This document shows, one piece after another, positions 1 to 6,507 of a DNA stretch of 11,236 bases (the first letter of the stretch is position 1; each line of letters opens with the position of its first letter). The notes beneath the pieces were generated by a model. That model saw nothing but the letters and a program-made list of their open reading frames with translations. It did no database searches and was not told where the DNA came from. Location: contig MIBK01000026.1 in assembly GCA_001829505.1 (NCBI GenBank), positions 6,988 to 18,223 on the forward strand, given 5' to 3'. The stretch comes from Spirochaetes bacterium RBG_16_67_19 (GTDB lineage: Bacteria > Spirochaetota > Spirochaetia > SZUA-6 > DRHE01). The position numbers and the translations under genes were made by a program.

Positions 1-1913
1 CCGCGCTCCCTCTCCTCCACCGCCAGCGCCCGCGGCAGCTCGGGGTGGATGCGGCCCAGCCACTCCCGGTTCAAGGGGGACACCGAGTGGGCGTACATGC
101 GAGAAGTGCGCACGATCTCCCCGGCCACGATGAAGCGGGGATTTTCCCGGTACATGCCCGAGCCGGGGTGGATCTGGATGCGGCCGGCGGTGGAGGTGCG
201 GTACACCCCCCGCTCGGTGCGCACGCAGACGAACTGGATCAGGCCGCGGGCCACGGCGCAAAGGTAGTCGGTCGGCGGGCCGCCGGAGCCCAGCGGGATT
301 CCCTGCTCGGCCAGGATCTGGCCCAGCTGGTCCTTGATGTTCTCGATCTCCCCCATGGTGCGGGGGTCCAGGAAGAGCCGCTCGCAGTAGCGCGCCCGGT
401 CGCGCGCGCCCTGGAAAGCCTCGTAGACCTTGAGGTAGGACAGGAAGTCGCCCAGCGGATCACGGAAGGAGTGGTGCGCCTGGCGGGCTTCCATCTCCTG
501 GCCCGGGGGCAGGATGAAGGGGGTGCGGCTGGAGAGGAAGCTGATGGCCACCAGGCATTCCTCGAGCACGGCGGGGTAGCGCCGGACGGCCTCCGCCAGG
601 ATCCGCGAGAACTTGGGCAGGATCGGGAAGGCCAGCATCTGCCGCCCGATCTCCGTAAGCTCCTGGTTCTCGTCCAGCGCCTCCAGGGCCTGCAGGGTTT
701 CGATGGCCGAGAGGATGCCGGCCCGGCCGGGCGGAGAAATGAAGTCGAAGCTCTCGTAGTCGCGGATGCCCAGCTCGGCCATGCGCAGCACCACCTCGGA
801 CAGGTCCGTGCGGTGGATTTCCTCGGTGGAGAACAGGGCCCTGGACTCGTAGTCGCGCCGGGCGTACAGCTGCCAGCAGACCCCCGGGCGTGTGCGCCCC
901 GCCCGGCCGCGGCGCTGGTTGGCCGAGGCCTTGGAGATGGGCACCTCGATCAGCGAGGAGGTGAAGTTCTGGTTGTTGTAGTAGTTGACCTTGGCCAGGC
1001 CGGTGTCGATCACCGTGGTGACCCCGTCGATGGTCACGCTGGTCTCGGCGATGTTGGTGGCCACGATCACCTTGACCCTGCCCGGGTAGTCGTCGAACAC
1101 CCGCTCCTGCTCCTCGGTGGACAGGCGGGAGTACAGCGGCAGGACGGCCAGCCGGCGGGCGGAGGACAGGGCCTCCAGGCGGGTCAGGCAGTTCTTGATG
1201 GCCCCCTCGCCGGGCAGGAAGATCAGGATGTCGCCCCCGGCGCCGGGTGCCGGGGGGTCTTCCGCCGCTGCGGACACCGTGCGCTCCACGATCTCCGCGA
1301 TCTTGTCCAGCAGGGCATCGGGGCTGCCGACCTGGCGGGGGGGCTCGTAGAGCAGCTCCACCGGGTAGGGCGAGCTTTCAATGGTCACGATCGGGCACTC
1401 GTCGAAGTACTCGGAGAAGACCTCCGCGTTGATGGTGGCCGAGGACACGATGACCTTGAAGGAGGGCCGCTCGGCCAGCAGCTGCTTGAGCAGACCCAGG
1501 ATGAAATCGATGTTCAGGCTGCGCTCGTGGGCCTCGTCGACCATGATCACCCCATAGCGCGAAAGGGAGTAGTCCGCCTTGATCTCCTGCAGCAATATGC
1601 CGTCGGTCATGATCTTGATGCGCGTGCGCGGGTCGGTGCGGTCCTCGAAGCGCATCTTGTAGCCGACCAGGTCCGGGATGCGGGTCTTCAACTGGCGGGC
1701 GATGAACTCCGCCACCGATACGGCGGCGATGCGGCGCGGCTGGGTCACCCCGATCAGCTTGTCCTGCGCGAAGCCGGCGGCCAGCAGGAGCTGCGGGATC
1801 TGGGTGGTTTTGCCCGAACCGGTGGGGCTCTGCACCACCACGACCTGGTTTTGCGCCACGGCGGCCAGGATCCGCTCCTTCTCGCGGTGGATCGGAAGCT
1901 CGAGGGGATTCAC
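1..1913 (-). CDS. hrpA: DEAH-box ATP-dependent RNA helicase, HrpA type (3' end outside the window)
   Basis: Superfamily 2 DEAH-box helicase, expected to unwind or remodel RNA or RNA-protein complexes in the cytoplasm at the cost of ATP. About 637 residues are visible. The Walker A motif SPTGSGKT is at residues 29-36, TQPRRIAA near 58-65, the DEAH box 126-129, motif III SAT 158-160, and motif VI QRRGRAGR 333-340. A helicase-associated (HA2/ratchet) region follows at about 375-460 (EALDENQELTEIGRQMLAFP), then the OB-fold region. The helicase core begins almost at residue 1, unlike E. coli HrpA, which has a longer leader. The start is a GTG giving (M)NPLELPIHREKERIL; no other start codon in this frame is seen nearby. 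No good Shine-Dalgarno precedes it, and a -10-like hexamer ends 5 bases upstream, so a leaderless message is likely. HrpB is less likely because the motifs are HrpA/DHX-like. The C-terminus is cut by the window edge. Confidence 0.9.
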   Translation of the reverse strand, partial: MNPLELPIHREKERILAAVAQNQVVVVQSPTGSGKTTQIPQLLLAAGFAQDKLIGVTQPRRIAAVSVAEFIARQLKTRIPDLVGYKMRFEDRTDPRTRIKIMTDGILLQEIKADYSLSRYGVIMVDEAHERSLNIDFILGLLKQLLAERPSFKVIVSSATINAEVFSEYFDECPIVTIESSPYPVELLYEPPRQVGSPDALLDKIAEIVERTVSAAAEDPPAPGAGGDILIFLPGEGAIKNCLTRLEALSSARRLAVLPLYSRLSTEEQERVFDDYPGRVKVIVATNIAETSVTIDGVTTVIDTGLAKVNYYNNQNFTSSLIEVPISKASANQRRGRAGRTRPGVCWQLYARRDYESRALFSTEEIHRTDLSEVVLRMAELGIRDYESFDFISPPGRAGILSAIETLQALEALDENQELTEIGRQMLAFPILPKFSRILAEAVRRYPAVLEECLVAISFLSSRTPFILPPGQEMEARQAHHSFRDPLGDFLSYLKVYEAFQGARDRARYCERLFLDPRTMGEIENIKDQLGQILAEQGIPLGSGGPPTDYLCAVARGLIQFVCVRTERGVYRTSTAGRIQIHPGSGMYRENPRFIVAGEIVRTSRMYAHSVSPLNREWLGRIHPELPRALAVEERER

Positions 1914-1918
1914 GGCCC

Positions 1919-1947
1919 ATCGTACACCATTGCTCCGGCAGCGGCAA
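1919..1947 (-). promoter_or_regulatory. Candidate sigma-70 promoter of hrpA
   Basis: On the minus strand TTGCCG (1947-1942), a 17-base spacer and TACGAT (1924-1919) form a promoter with four of six consensus matches in each hexamer. The -10 ends five bases before the GTG start at 1913, so transcription should begin at or next to the start codon. It overlaps the opposing promoter at 1930-1959. Predicted by eye only. Confidence 0.45.
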
Positions 1948-1959
1948 TGCGAGTACATT
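1930..1959 (+). promoter_or_regulatory. Candidate sigma-70 promoter of the clpX-like gene
   Basis: TTGCTC (1930-1935), 18 bases and TACATT (1954-1959). The -35 is weak (three of six) and the -10 fair (four of six). Seven bases separate the -10 from the ATG at 1967, the spacing expected for a leaderless transcript. Its left part is interleaved with the hrpA promoter. Confidence 0.4.
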
Positions 1960-1966
1960 GGGGGCG

Positions 1967-3091
1967 ATGAACCCGAGGCAGCTGCACAGCAGGGAAGGGG
2001 AGCTCCGGCACGTCGTGGAGGCCATCCCCCAGGTTTCTCCGGTCGAGCTCTACCAGGCCATCCGGCAGCGGGGATACATCGGGCAGGAGCGGGCCCTGAA
2101 GGCGGTCACCCTTTGGGCCTACCGGCACGTGGCCCGCCTGCGCCGCATCCATCTGCAGAACGTGGACCGCGAACAGCTTCCCGCCAAGACGAACATGCTG
2201 TTCGTGGGGCCCACCGGCTGCGGCAAGACCTTCCTGGTGGAGCTGCTGTTCCGGGAGATGCTGCGGCTGCCGACCGTGATCACGGACATGACCGGCTACT
2301 CGGAAACCGGCTACGTGGGGCAGGATGTGGTGAACATCCTGACGCATTTGTTATACGCGGCTCAGTTCAGCCCTTTGGCCGCCTCCATCGGCATCGTCTG
2401 CCTGGACGAGTTCGACAAGATCGCCTCCGGACAGAACAACGCCGTGTTCGCCGGCGCGGGGACCACCAAGGACGTGTCCGGCCTGGGGGTGCAGCGCGAG
2501 CTGCTGAAGATGCTGGAATCCGCGGAGATACTGGTGCCGGCGGAGTTCGGCCACTCCGACTACGCGCCCAAGACGGTCGTGCCGACCCGCGACATCGTGT
2601 TCATCGGCTGCGGCGCCTTCTCGGGCCTGAAGGTGCTGATCGAGCGGGTGGGGGGCGAGCACATCGGCTTCGGCCGCGCGCCGCTTTCCGGCGGGGAGGA
2701 CCGCATCGCCGTCTCCTACAGCGAGGCGGAAATGGACCTGGTGCGCCATTTCCAGAACTACGGCTTCCTGCCCGAGCTGATCGGGCGCTTCCAGCGCGTC
2801 GTGCCCTTCGAGGCCCTGAGCCACGGGGAGCTGAAGTCCATCCTCGAGGAGCGGGTCCTGCAGCAGTACCTGACCGAGTTCCGCCTGGAGGGCATCGAGC
2901 TGGAGGTGGACGAGGCGGTGCTGTCGATGATCGTGGAGCGCAGCCTGCGCATGGAGACCGGGGCGCGAAGCATCGACGCGGCCTTCATCCGCTACCTGGA
3001 AAACGCGGCCTTCGAGAGCTACTCGCGCGAGGGGGTCCACCGGGTGCGCCTGTTCCGACGGGGCGACGAGGTGGCCTTTGAAACCGGCTGA
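1967..3091 (+). CDS. ClpX-like AAA+ ATPase lacking the zinc-binding domain
   Basis: A 374-residue AAA+ protein that follows ClpX along its whole ATPase module; true ClpX is about 420 residues. Visible are Walker A GPTGCGKT (81-88), the pore-1 loop GYVG inside TGYSETGYVGQDVVNIL (115-118), Walker B IVCLDEFD (143-150), a sensor-1 region IGCGAFSGL (213-221), IGFG (233-236) matching the ClpP-docking IGF loop, the arginine-finger motif FLPELIGRF (R274), and the sensor-2 GAR (332-334). Two parts of ClpX are missing: the N-terminal four-cysteine zinc domain (the first 40 residues have no cysteine) and the pore-2 RKH motif, where GHSDYAPKT stands instead. It probably unfolds proteins, possibly for ClpP, but with different substrate or adaptor selection. 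The start is ATG 1967 (MNPRQLHSREG); an in-frame TTG at 1958 is less likely because it overlaps the -10. Its 3' end overlaps the next gene by 14 bases, implying co-expression. Whether the genome also has a normal clpX cannot be seen here. Confidence 0.85.
   Translation: MNPRQLHSREGELRHVVEAIPQVSPVELYQAIRQRGYIGQERALKAVTLWAYRHVARLRRIHLQNVDREQLPAKTNMLFVGPTGCGKTFLVELLFREMLRLPTVITDMTGYSETGYVGQDVVNILTHLLYAAQFSPLAASIGIVCLDEFDKIASGQNNAVFAGAGTTKDVSGLGVQRELLKMLESAEILVPAEFGHSDYAPKTVVPTRDIVFIGCGAFSGLKVLIERVGGEHIGFGRAPLSGGEDRIAVSYSEAEMDLVRHFQNYGFLPELIGRFQRVVPFEALSHGELKSILEERVLQQYLTEFRLEGIELEVDEAVLSMIVERSLRMETGARSIDAAFIRYLENAAFESYSREGVHRVRLFRRGDEVAFETG
3068..3074 (+). promoter_or_regulatory. Shine-Dalgarno site fixing the TTG start of the M28 gene
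   Basis: GAGGTGG lies inside the last codons of the ClpX-like gene, with six bases between GAGG and the TTG at 3078. It matches the extended anti-Shine-Dalgarno complement and supports the unusual TTG start and translation from the bicistronic message. Confidence 0.6.
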
Positions 3092-3947
3092 GGCCGCCGG
3101 GCAGCCGCTGCTGGACCTGGTTCGCCGGCAGGTGGACCTGGGGCCGCGCTATCCCGGCTCCGAGGCCCACCGGCGCCTGGCCGGCGAGCTGGCCGGGAGC
3201 CTGGAAGAGCACGCCGCCGAGGCGCACCGCCAACGCTTCACGGTGCGCCTGCCCGGGGGGCCGGCGGAATGCGGCAACCTGACGGGGATTTTTCGCCCGG
3301 CGGAAACGGAGAGCCCGCTCGCGCTTCCCCCTCTGCTTCTGGGTACCCATTTCGACACGCGGTTGACGGCCGACCGGGAGCCGGAGCAGGCCTCGCGCGC
3401 GCGGCCCATCCCGGGCGCCAATGACGGCGGCTCGGGAACGGCGATCCTGCTCTCCCTGCTGCCCCAGCTGGCCCGCCTGGGGAGGGAGGGGAAGCTCGCC
3501 CGGGAGGTGCGCGTGGTTTTTTTCGACGCCGAGGACGTGGGCGGCATCGGCGGCCTGCCCTTTTCGCTGGGCGCCGGGGTTTACGCCAGGGAGCCTCCGT
3601 TCGGGCCTCCGGGGGAAGTACTCGTCCTGGACATGGTGGGCGGCAGCGGACTGGAGCTGGACCTGGACGGGCACGCCATGGACCACCCGCCCAGCCTGGA
3701 GCTCACCCGGCGGGTTTTCGCCTCCGGGGGGCAGGTGGATCCCGCCGTGTTCCGGGCGGCCAAGCTCAAGCACATCATCTGCGATCACTACCCGTTTCTG
3801 AAAAGGGGGATCGCTTCCTGCCTGCTGATCGACCTGGACTACCCCGAATGGCACACCCAGGCCGACCTGCCCGCGGCCATGTCGGAGCGCTCGCTGGCTA
3901 CGATCGCAGCAGCCGTGCTGCGGTTTTTGCAAGAGCCTCATCGTTGA
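3078..3947 (+). CDS. M28-family / glutaminyl-cyclase-like zinc hydrolase
   Basis: A 289-residue protein of the M28 metallopeptidase fold, nearest in motif order to glutaminyl-peptide cyclotransferases. Likely metal and active-site residues are H91 and D93 in GTHFDTR, D116 in PGANDGGSG, E152 in VVFFDAED, D185 in VLVLDMVG, D236/H237 in CDHYPFLKRG, and H259 in EWHTQAD. The DHxPFLxRG and WHTxxD patterns are what suggest the cyclase branch. It could cyclise N-terminal glutamine or act as an aminopeptidase; the sequence alone does not decide. No signal peptide or lipobox follows the start, so it appears cytoplasmic, whereas many relatives are exported. The start is TTG, chosen for the Shine-Dalgarno site six bases upstream and because the fold begins immediately. 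It overlaps the ClpX-like gene by 14 bases, and its last 50 bases are antisense to the 3' end of hisS. Confidence 0.8.
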   Translation: MKPAEAAGQPLLDLVRRQVDLGPRYPGSEAHRRLAGELAGSLEEHAAEAHRQRFTVRLPGGPAECGNLTGIFRPAETESPLALPPLLLGTHFDTRLTADREPEQASRARPIPGANDGGSGTAILLSLLPQLARLGREGKLAREVRVVFFDAEDVGGIGGLPFSLGAGVYAREPPFGPPGEVLVLDMVGGSGLELDLDGHAMDHPPSLELTRRVFASGGQVDPAVFRAAKLKHIICDHYPFLKRGIASCLLIDLDYPEWHTQADLPAAMSERSLATIAAAVLRFLQEPHR

Positions 3948-5208
3948 GGCCCTCGTGGCTGCGGCGGTCGCGCAGGTCCTTCAGGGTGTAAAGGCCGCGG
4001 GCCTGCTCCTCCGGCCCGAAGATCACGGCCAGAGGGATGGCCCGCTTTTCGGCGTACTTGAGCTGCACGGCCAGCTTGCGGGCTTCGGGGTAGACTTCCA
4101 CGGCCAGTCCGGCGGCCCGCAAGGCGGACGCCAGGCGGTGGTACCCCGGCAGCAGGGCTTCGTCCAGCAGCAGAATCAGGACATCCGGGGCGGTGGCGGC
4201 GCCGGCGGCCAGTCCCAGCTCCTCCAGGGCGGCCATCAGCCGGTCCAGCCCGATCGAAGCCCCGACACCGGGAAGCTTCTCGCGGGTGTATAGCGAGGCC
4301 AGGTCGTTGTAGCGGCCGCCGGAGCAGACGGAGCCGATGTCCGGGAGGTCGCCCAGAAAGGTCTCGAAGACCACGCCGGTGTAGTAGTCCAGGCCGCGGG
4401 TGATGGCGGGGTTGAAATGGAAGAACTCCCCCAGGCCGCAGTCCTCGATGCACCGCCATAAAGCGTCCAAGCGCTGGATGGGCGGGCAATCGGCGGGCAA
4501 CAGGGAGCCGACCCGGCGCAGGGTTTCCCGGTCGGAGTCCAGGCTGCTGACGAACTCCAGCATCTGGCCGGCCGAGGTCTCGCCGGCCAGCTCCACCAGT
4601 TGGGCCCGTACCTCGTCCGGCCCGATCTTGCGCAGCTTGTCCACCACGCGCAGGACCGGCAAGTAGCTTCCGGACAGGCCGCGGGCGGCCAGGAAGCGGT
4701 TGAACAGCTCGCGGTGGGACAGGTGGATGCGGAAGCGCGGCACCCCCAGCTCGCGGAAGCTCTCCTGCATGATCATCAGGATCTCGAAGTCCGCAGAGGC
4801 GGAATCCGCGCCGACCAGGTCGAAATCGATCTGGATGAACTCGCGGTAGCGGCCGCGCTGGGTGTTCTCCCCCCGCCAGACCTTGGCCATGTGGTAGCGC
4901 TTGAAGGGCAGGTACAGCTCGTGGACGTGGGCGGCCATGAAACGGGCGAAGGGGACGGTCAGGTCGAAGCGCAGGGCCACGTCCCGCTGGCCGTGGTCCC
5001 GGAAGCGATAGACCTGCTTGTCCGTCTCCCCGCCCCCCTTGCCCAGCAGGATCTCCGCGTACTCCAGGGCCGGGGTGTCGATGGGCACGAAGCCGAAGCG
5101 CCGGAAAACGCGGGTGAGCTTCTCCTGCACCTCCAGGCGGCCCACTTCGGCCTGGGGCAGGGAGTCGCGGAAGCCGCGCAGTGTCTTGGGATCGATGATG
5201 TCCGACAT
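3898..5208 (-). CDS. hisS: Histidyl-tRNA synthetase
   Basis: Class II aminoacyl-tRNA synthetase charging tRNA-His in the cytoplasm; 436 residues, normal length. After the N-terminal TLRGFRD (9-15) come ALRFDLTVPFARF (78-90), motif 2 RGENTQRGRYREF (112-124), the histidine-specific RGLDYYTG (271-278), SVCSGGRYNDL (293-303) and motif 3 GVGASIGLDRL (314-324). The anticodon-binding domain covers about 340-436. The RFDLTVPFAR and RGRYREF motifs are of the eukaryote-like HisRS type, not the LRPEGT form of E. coli; from memory Borrelia has the same type. The ATG start lies ten bases from a -10-like hexamer, so the leader is only a few bases long and the AGAGG at 5217-5213 may fall at or upstream of the transcription start. 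The stop codon lies inside the convergent M28 gene; no terminator hairpin is seen between them. Confidence 0.97.
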   Translation of the reverse strand: MSDIIDPKTLRGFRDSLPQAEVGRLEVQEKLTRVFRRFGFVPIDTPALEYAEILLGKGGGETDKQVYRFRDHGQRDVALRFDLTVPFARFMAAHVHELYLPFKRYHMAKVWRGENTQRGRYREFIQIDFDLVGADSASADFEILMIMQESFRELGVPRFRIHLSHRELFNRFLAARGLSGSYLPVLRVVDKLRKIGPDEVRAQLVELAGETSAGQMLEFVSSLDSDRETLRRVGSLLPADCPPIQRLDALWRCIEDCGLGEFFHFNPAITRGLDYYTGVVFETFLGDLPDIGSVCSGGRYNDLASLYTREKLPGVGASIGLDRLMAALEELGLAAGAATAPDVLILLLDEALLPGYHRLASALRAAGLAVEVYPEARKLAVQLKYAEKRAIPLAVIFGPEEQARGLYTLKDLRDRRSHEGLNDEALAKTAARLLRS

Positions 5209-5218
5209 GCCGCCTCTG

Positions 5219-5248
5219 AAAATAAGCCGCGGGCCCGCGCCGAGTCAA
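5219..5248 (-). promoter_or_regulatory. Candidate sigma-70 promoter of hisS with an internal palindrome
   Basis: TTGACT (5248-5243; five of six), an 18-base spacer and TATTTT (5224-5219; four of six). A perfect 12-base palindrome, CGCGGGCCCGCG at 5228-5239, fills most of the spacer and is a possible operator, although such palindromes arise easily in G+C-rich DNA. Ten bases separate the -10 from the hisS ATG. Confidence 0.55.
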
Positions 5249-5270
5249 GGTGCGCGCCGGCAACCGGCGT

Positions 5271-5354
5271 CTTGAGCCGGCGCTCACCGCCATCCCTGGC
5301 TGCGCCGGCTTCCGCCATCCGTGGCTTGAGCCGGCGCTCACCGCCATCCCTGGC
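5271..5354. repeat. Intergenic direct repeats: a perfect 30-base unit at 5271-5300 and 5325-5354, with a partial copy between
   Basis: Two identical 30-base copies start with CTTGAGCCGGCGCTCACC and recur with a 54-base period. The last 14 bases of the unit, CCGCCATCCCTGGC (5287-5300 and 5341-5354), also appear as a one-mismatch copy at 5312-5325 (CCGCCATCCGTGGC). Each contains the small inverted pair GCCA/TGGC around four bases, so a short stem could form. The array lies between the hisS and pcnB promoters and outside any supported gene. It resembles a REP-like or dispersed intergenic repeat. Whether it recurs elsewhere in the genome cannot be seen here. Confidence 0.85.
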
Positions 5355-5398
5355 GCCGCAATCGCGGGCTTCGCTGCGCCGGCTGCGGCCTCCCTGCC

Positions 5399-5426
5399 TT
5401 GACGAGAGCCCGGCTTTGGCTACAAT
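5399..5426 (+). promoter_or_regulatory. Strong candidate sigma-70 promoter of pcnB
   Basis: TTGACG (5399-5404), 16 bases and TACAAT (5421-5426), with five of six matches in each hexamer, making it among the best promoters in the window. The expected start is near A5433, leaving about seven bases before the ATG at 5440 and no Shine-Dalgarno sequence. Confidence 0.65.
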
Positions 5427-5439
5427 ACCTTAACTCGCG

Positions 5440-6504
5440 ATGCGCATTCGCTACGGGACCACCCCTGAGGGAAAAGTCGTCAAGAAGGCGGAAATATACA
5501 CCCCGGAAGAGCACGGCATCGAAGCCCGTCGCATCGACCCGGACGCGCGCCGGATCATCGAGCGGCTGCGCCGGGCCGGCTTCAAGGCCTACGTGGTGGG
5601 AGGCGCCGTGCGCGACCTGCTCACCGGCAAGGATCCCAAGGACTTCGACATCGCCACCGACGCCACGCCGCGCAAGCTGCGGCGTGTGTTCCCCAGCGCC
5701 CGCCTGATCGGCCGGCGTTTCCGGATCGTGCATATCTACGTCCAGCGCGACGGGCTGCGCAAAACCTTCGAAGTCACCACCTTCCGGGCCCGCGACAGCG
5801 AAGGGGACAACAACGCCTATGGCTCCATGGAGGAGGACGTCTGGCGGCGGGATTTTACCATGAACGCCCTGTACTACTGCCCCGTAGACGGCCTGCTCGT
5901 CGACTTCGTCGGCGGCTACCGCGACATCCGGGAAGGCCGGCTGCGCACGCCCCTGGCCACCGAAGCCTCCTTCCTGGAGGACCCGGTGCGCATGCTGCGC
6001 GGGGTGAAGTACGCCCAGATCGCCGGCGTGGAGCTCCCCCGTCCCATGGCCGCCCTGATCCGCAAGCACCGCCTGGCCCTGGGCTCCTGCTCCGCCGCCC
6101 GCCTTACCGAGGAAGTGTACAAGATCCTGGCCGGCGGGTCCGCCGCCCCGATCCTGGCCAGCGCCTTCCGGCTGCGCCTGCTGGAGGGGCTGCTGCCGGC
6201 CTTCGACCGCTACTTCTCCTCCCTGGGGCGGAAGGCGGCCGAAGCGCGCCTGGCCGAAGGCCTGGGGGCCCTGGACCGGCGCGTGCAGGGCGAGGGGGCC
6301 GGGCAGGTCAGCCGCGGGCTCATGCTGGCCTACCTGTTCCGGGACATGGCCGAAGGCTGGAAGGCGCGCCTGCCCCCGGAGGATCCGCAGGCCTACATGG
6401 TGGAGATGATCCGGCAGGCGGCCCTGCCGCTGCAGCCTTCGCGCAAGGAGATGGAGCTGGCGGCGAGACGCTACCTGCGAACCCGCCGCCGAGGCCGAGA
6501 ATAG
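5440..6504 (+). CDS. pcnB: Poly(A) polymerase-type class II nucleotidyltransferase (PcnB-like)
   Basis: A 354-residue member of the poly(A) polymerase / CCA-adding enzyme family, adding nucleotides to RNA 3' ends. Visible are the nucleotide-binding GGAVRDLL (54-61), catalytic carboxylates D68 and D70 in KDFDIATDA, RRDFTMNALYY (136-146) and the EDPVRMLR helix (180-187). LIGRRFRIVHI (89-99) fits the published signature separating bacterial poly(A) polymerases from CCA-adding enzymes, so 3'-polyadenylation in RNA decay is the preferred role. It is shorter than E. coli PcnB (about 465 residues). It ends in an arginine-rich tail (RRYLRTRRRGRE) that could bind RNA. A CCA-adding role is not excluded. 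The ATG start is fixed by the promoter, which leaves a leader of about seven bases with no Shine-Dalgarno sequence. The stop is three bases from the stop of the convergent TPR gene, with no terminator visible. Confidence 0.85.
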   Translation: MRIRYGTTPEGKVVKKAEIYTPEEHGIEARRIDPDARRIIERLRRAGFKAYVVGGAVRDLLTGKDPKDFDIATDATPRKLRRVFPSARLIGRRFRIVHIYVQRDGLRKTFEVTTFRARDSEGDNNAYGSMEEDVWRRDFTMNALYYCPVDGLLVDFVGGYRDIREGRLRTPLATEASFLEDPVRMLRGVKYAQIAGVELPRPMAALIRKHRLALGSCSAARLTEEVYKILAGGSAAPILASAFRLRLLEGLLPAFDRYFSSLGRKAAEARLAEGLGALDRRVQGEGAGQVSRGLMLAYLFRDMAEGWKARLPPEDPQAYMVEMIRQAALPLQPSRKEMELAARRYLRTRRRGRE

Positions 6505-6507
6505 AAC

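Noticed and set aside
1918..1930. ATG codons at 1930-1928 and 1920-1918 as hrpA starts
   Set aside because: They are in other frames; the first meets TGA after six codons and the second leaves the helicase frame.
45..1970. A very long plus-strand open frame opposite hrpA
   Set aside because: It is antisense to conserved helicase motifs, is full of His/Gly/Asp-rich text typical of a G+C-rich shadow frame, and has no recognisable domain.
5271..5354. CRISPR array
   Set aside because: Only two full copies, a partial third that sits in the spacer, and no cas genes nearby.
4959..5433. Small open frames through the repeat region between hisS and pcnB
   Set aside because: They consist of repeat-derived or antisense peptide text, with no ribosome-binding site or domain.
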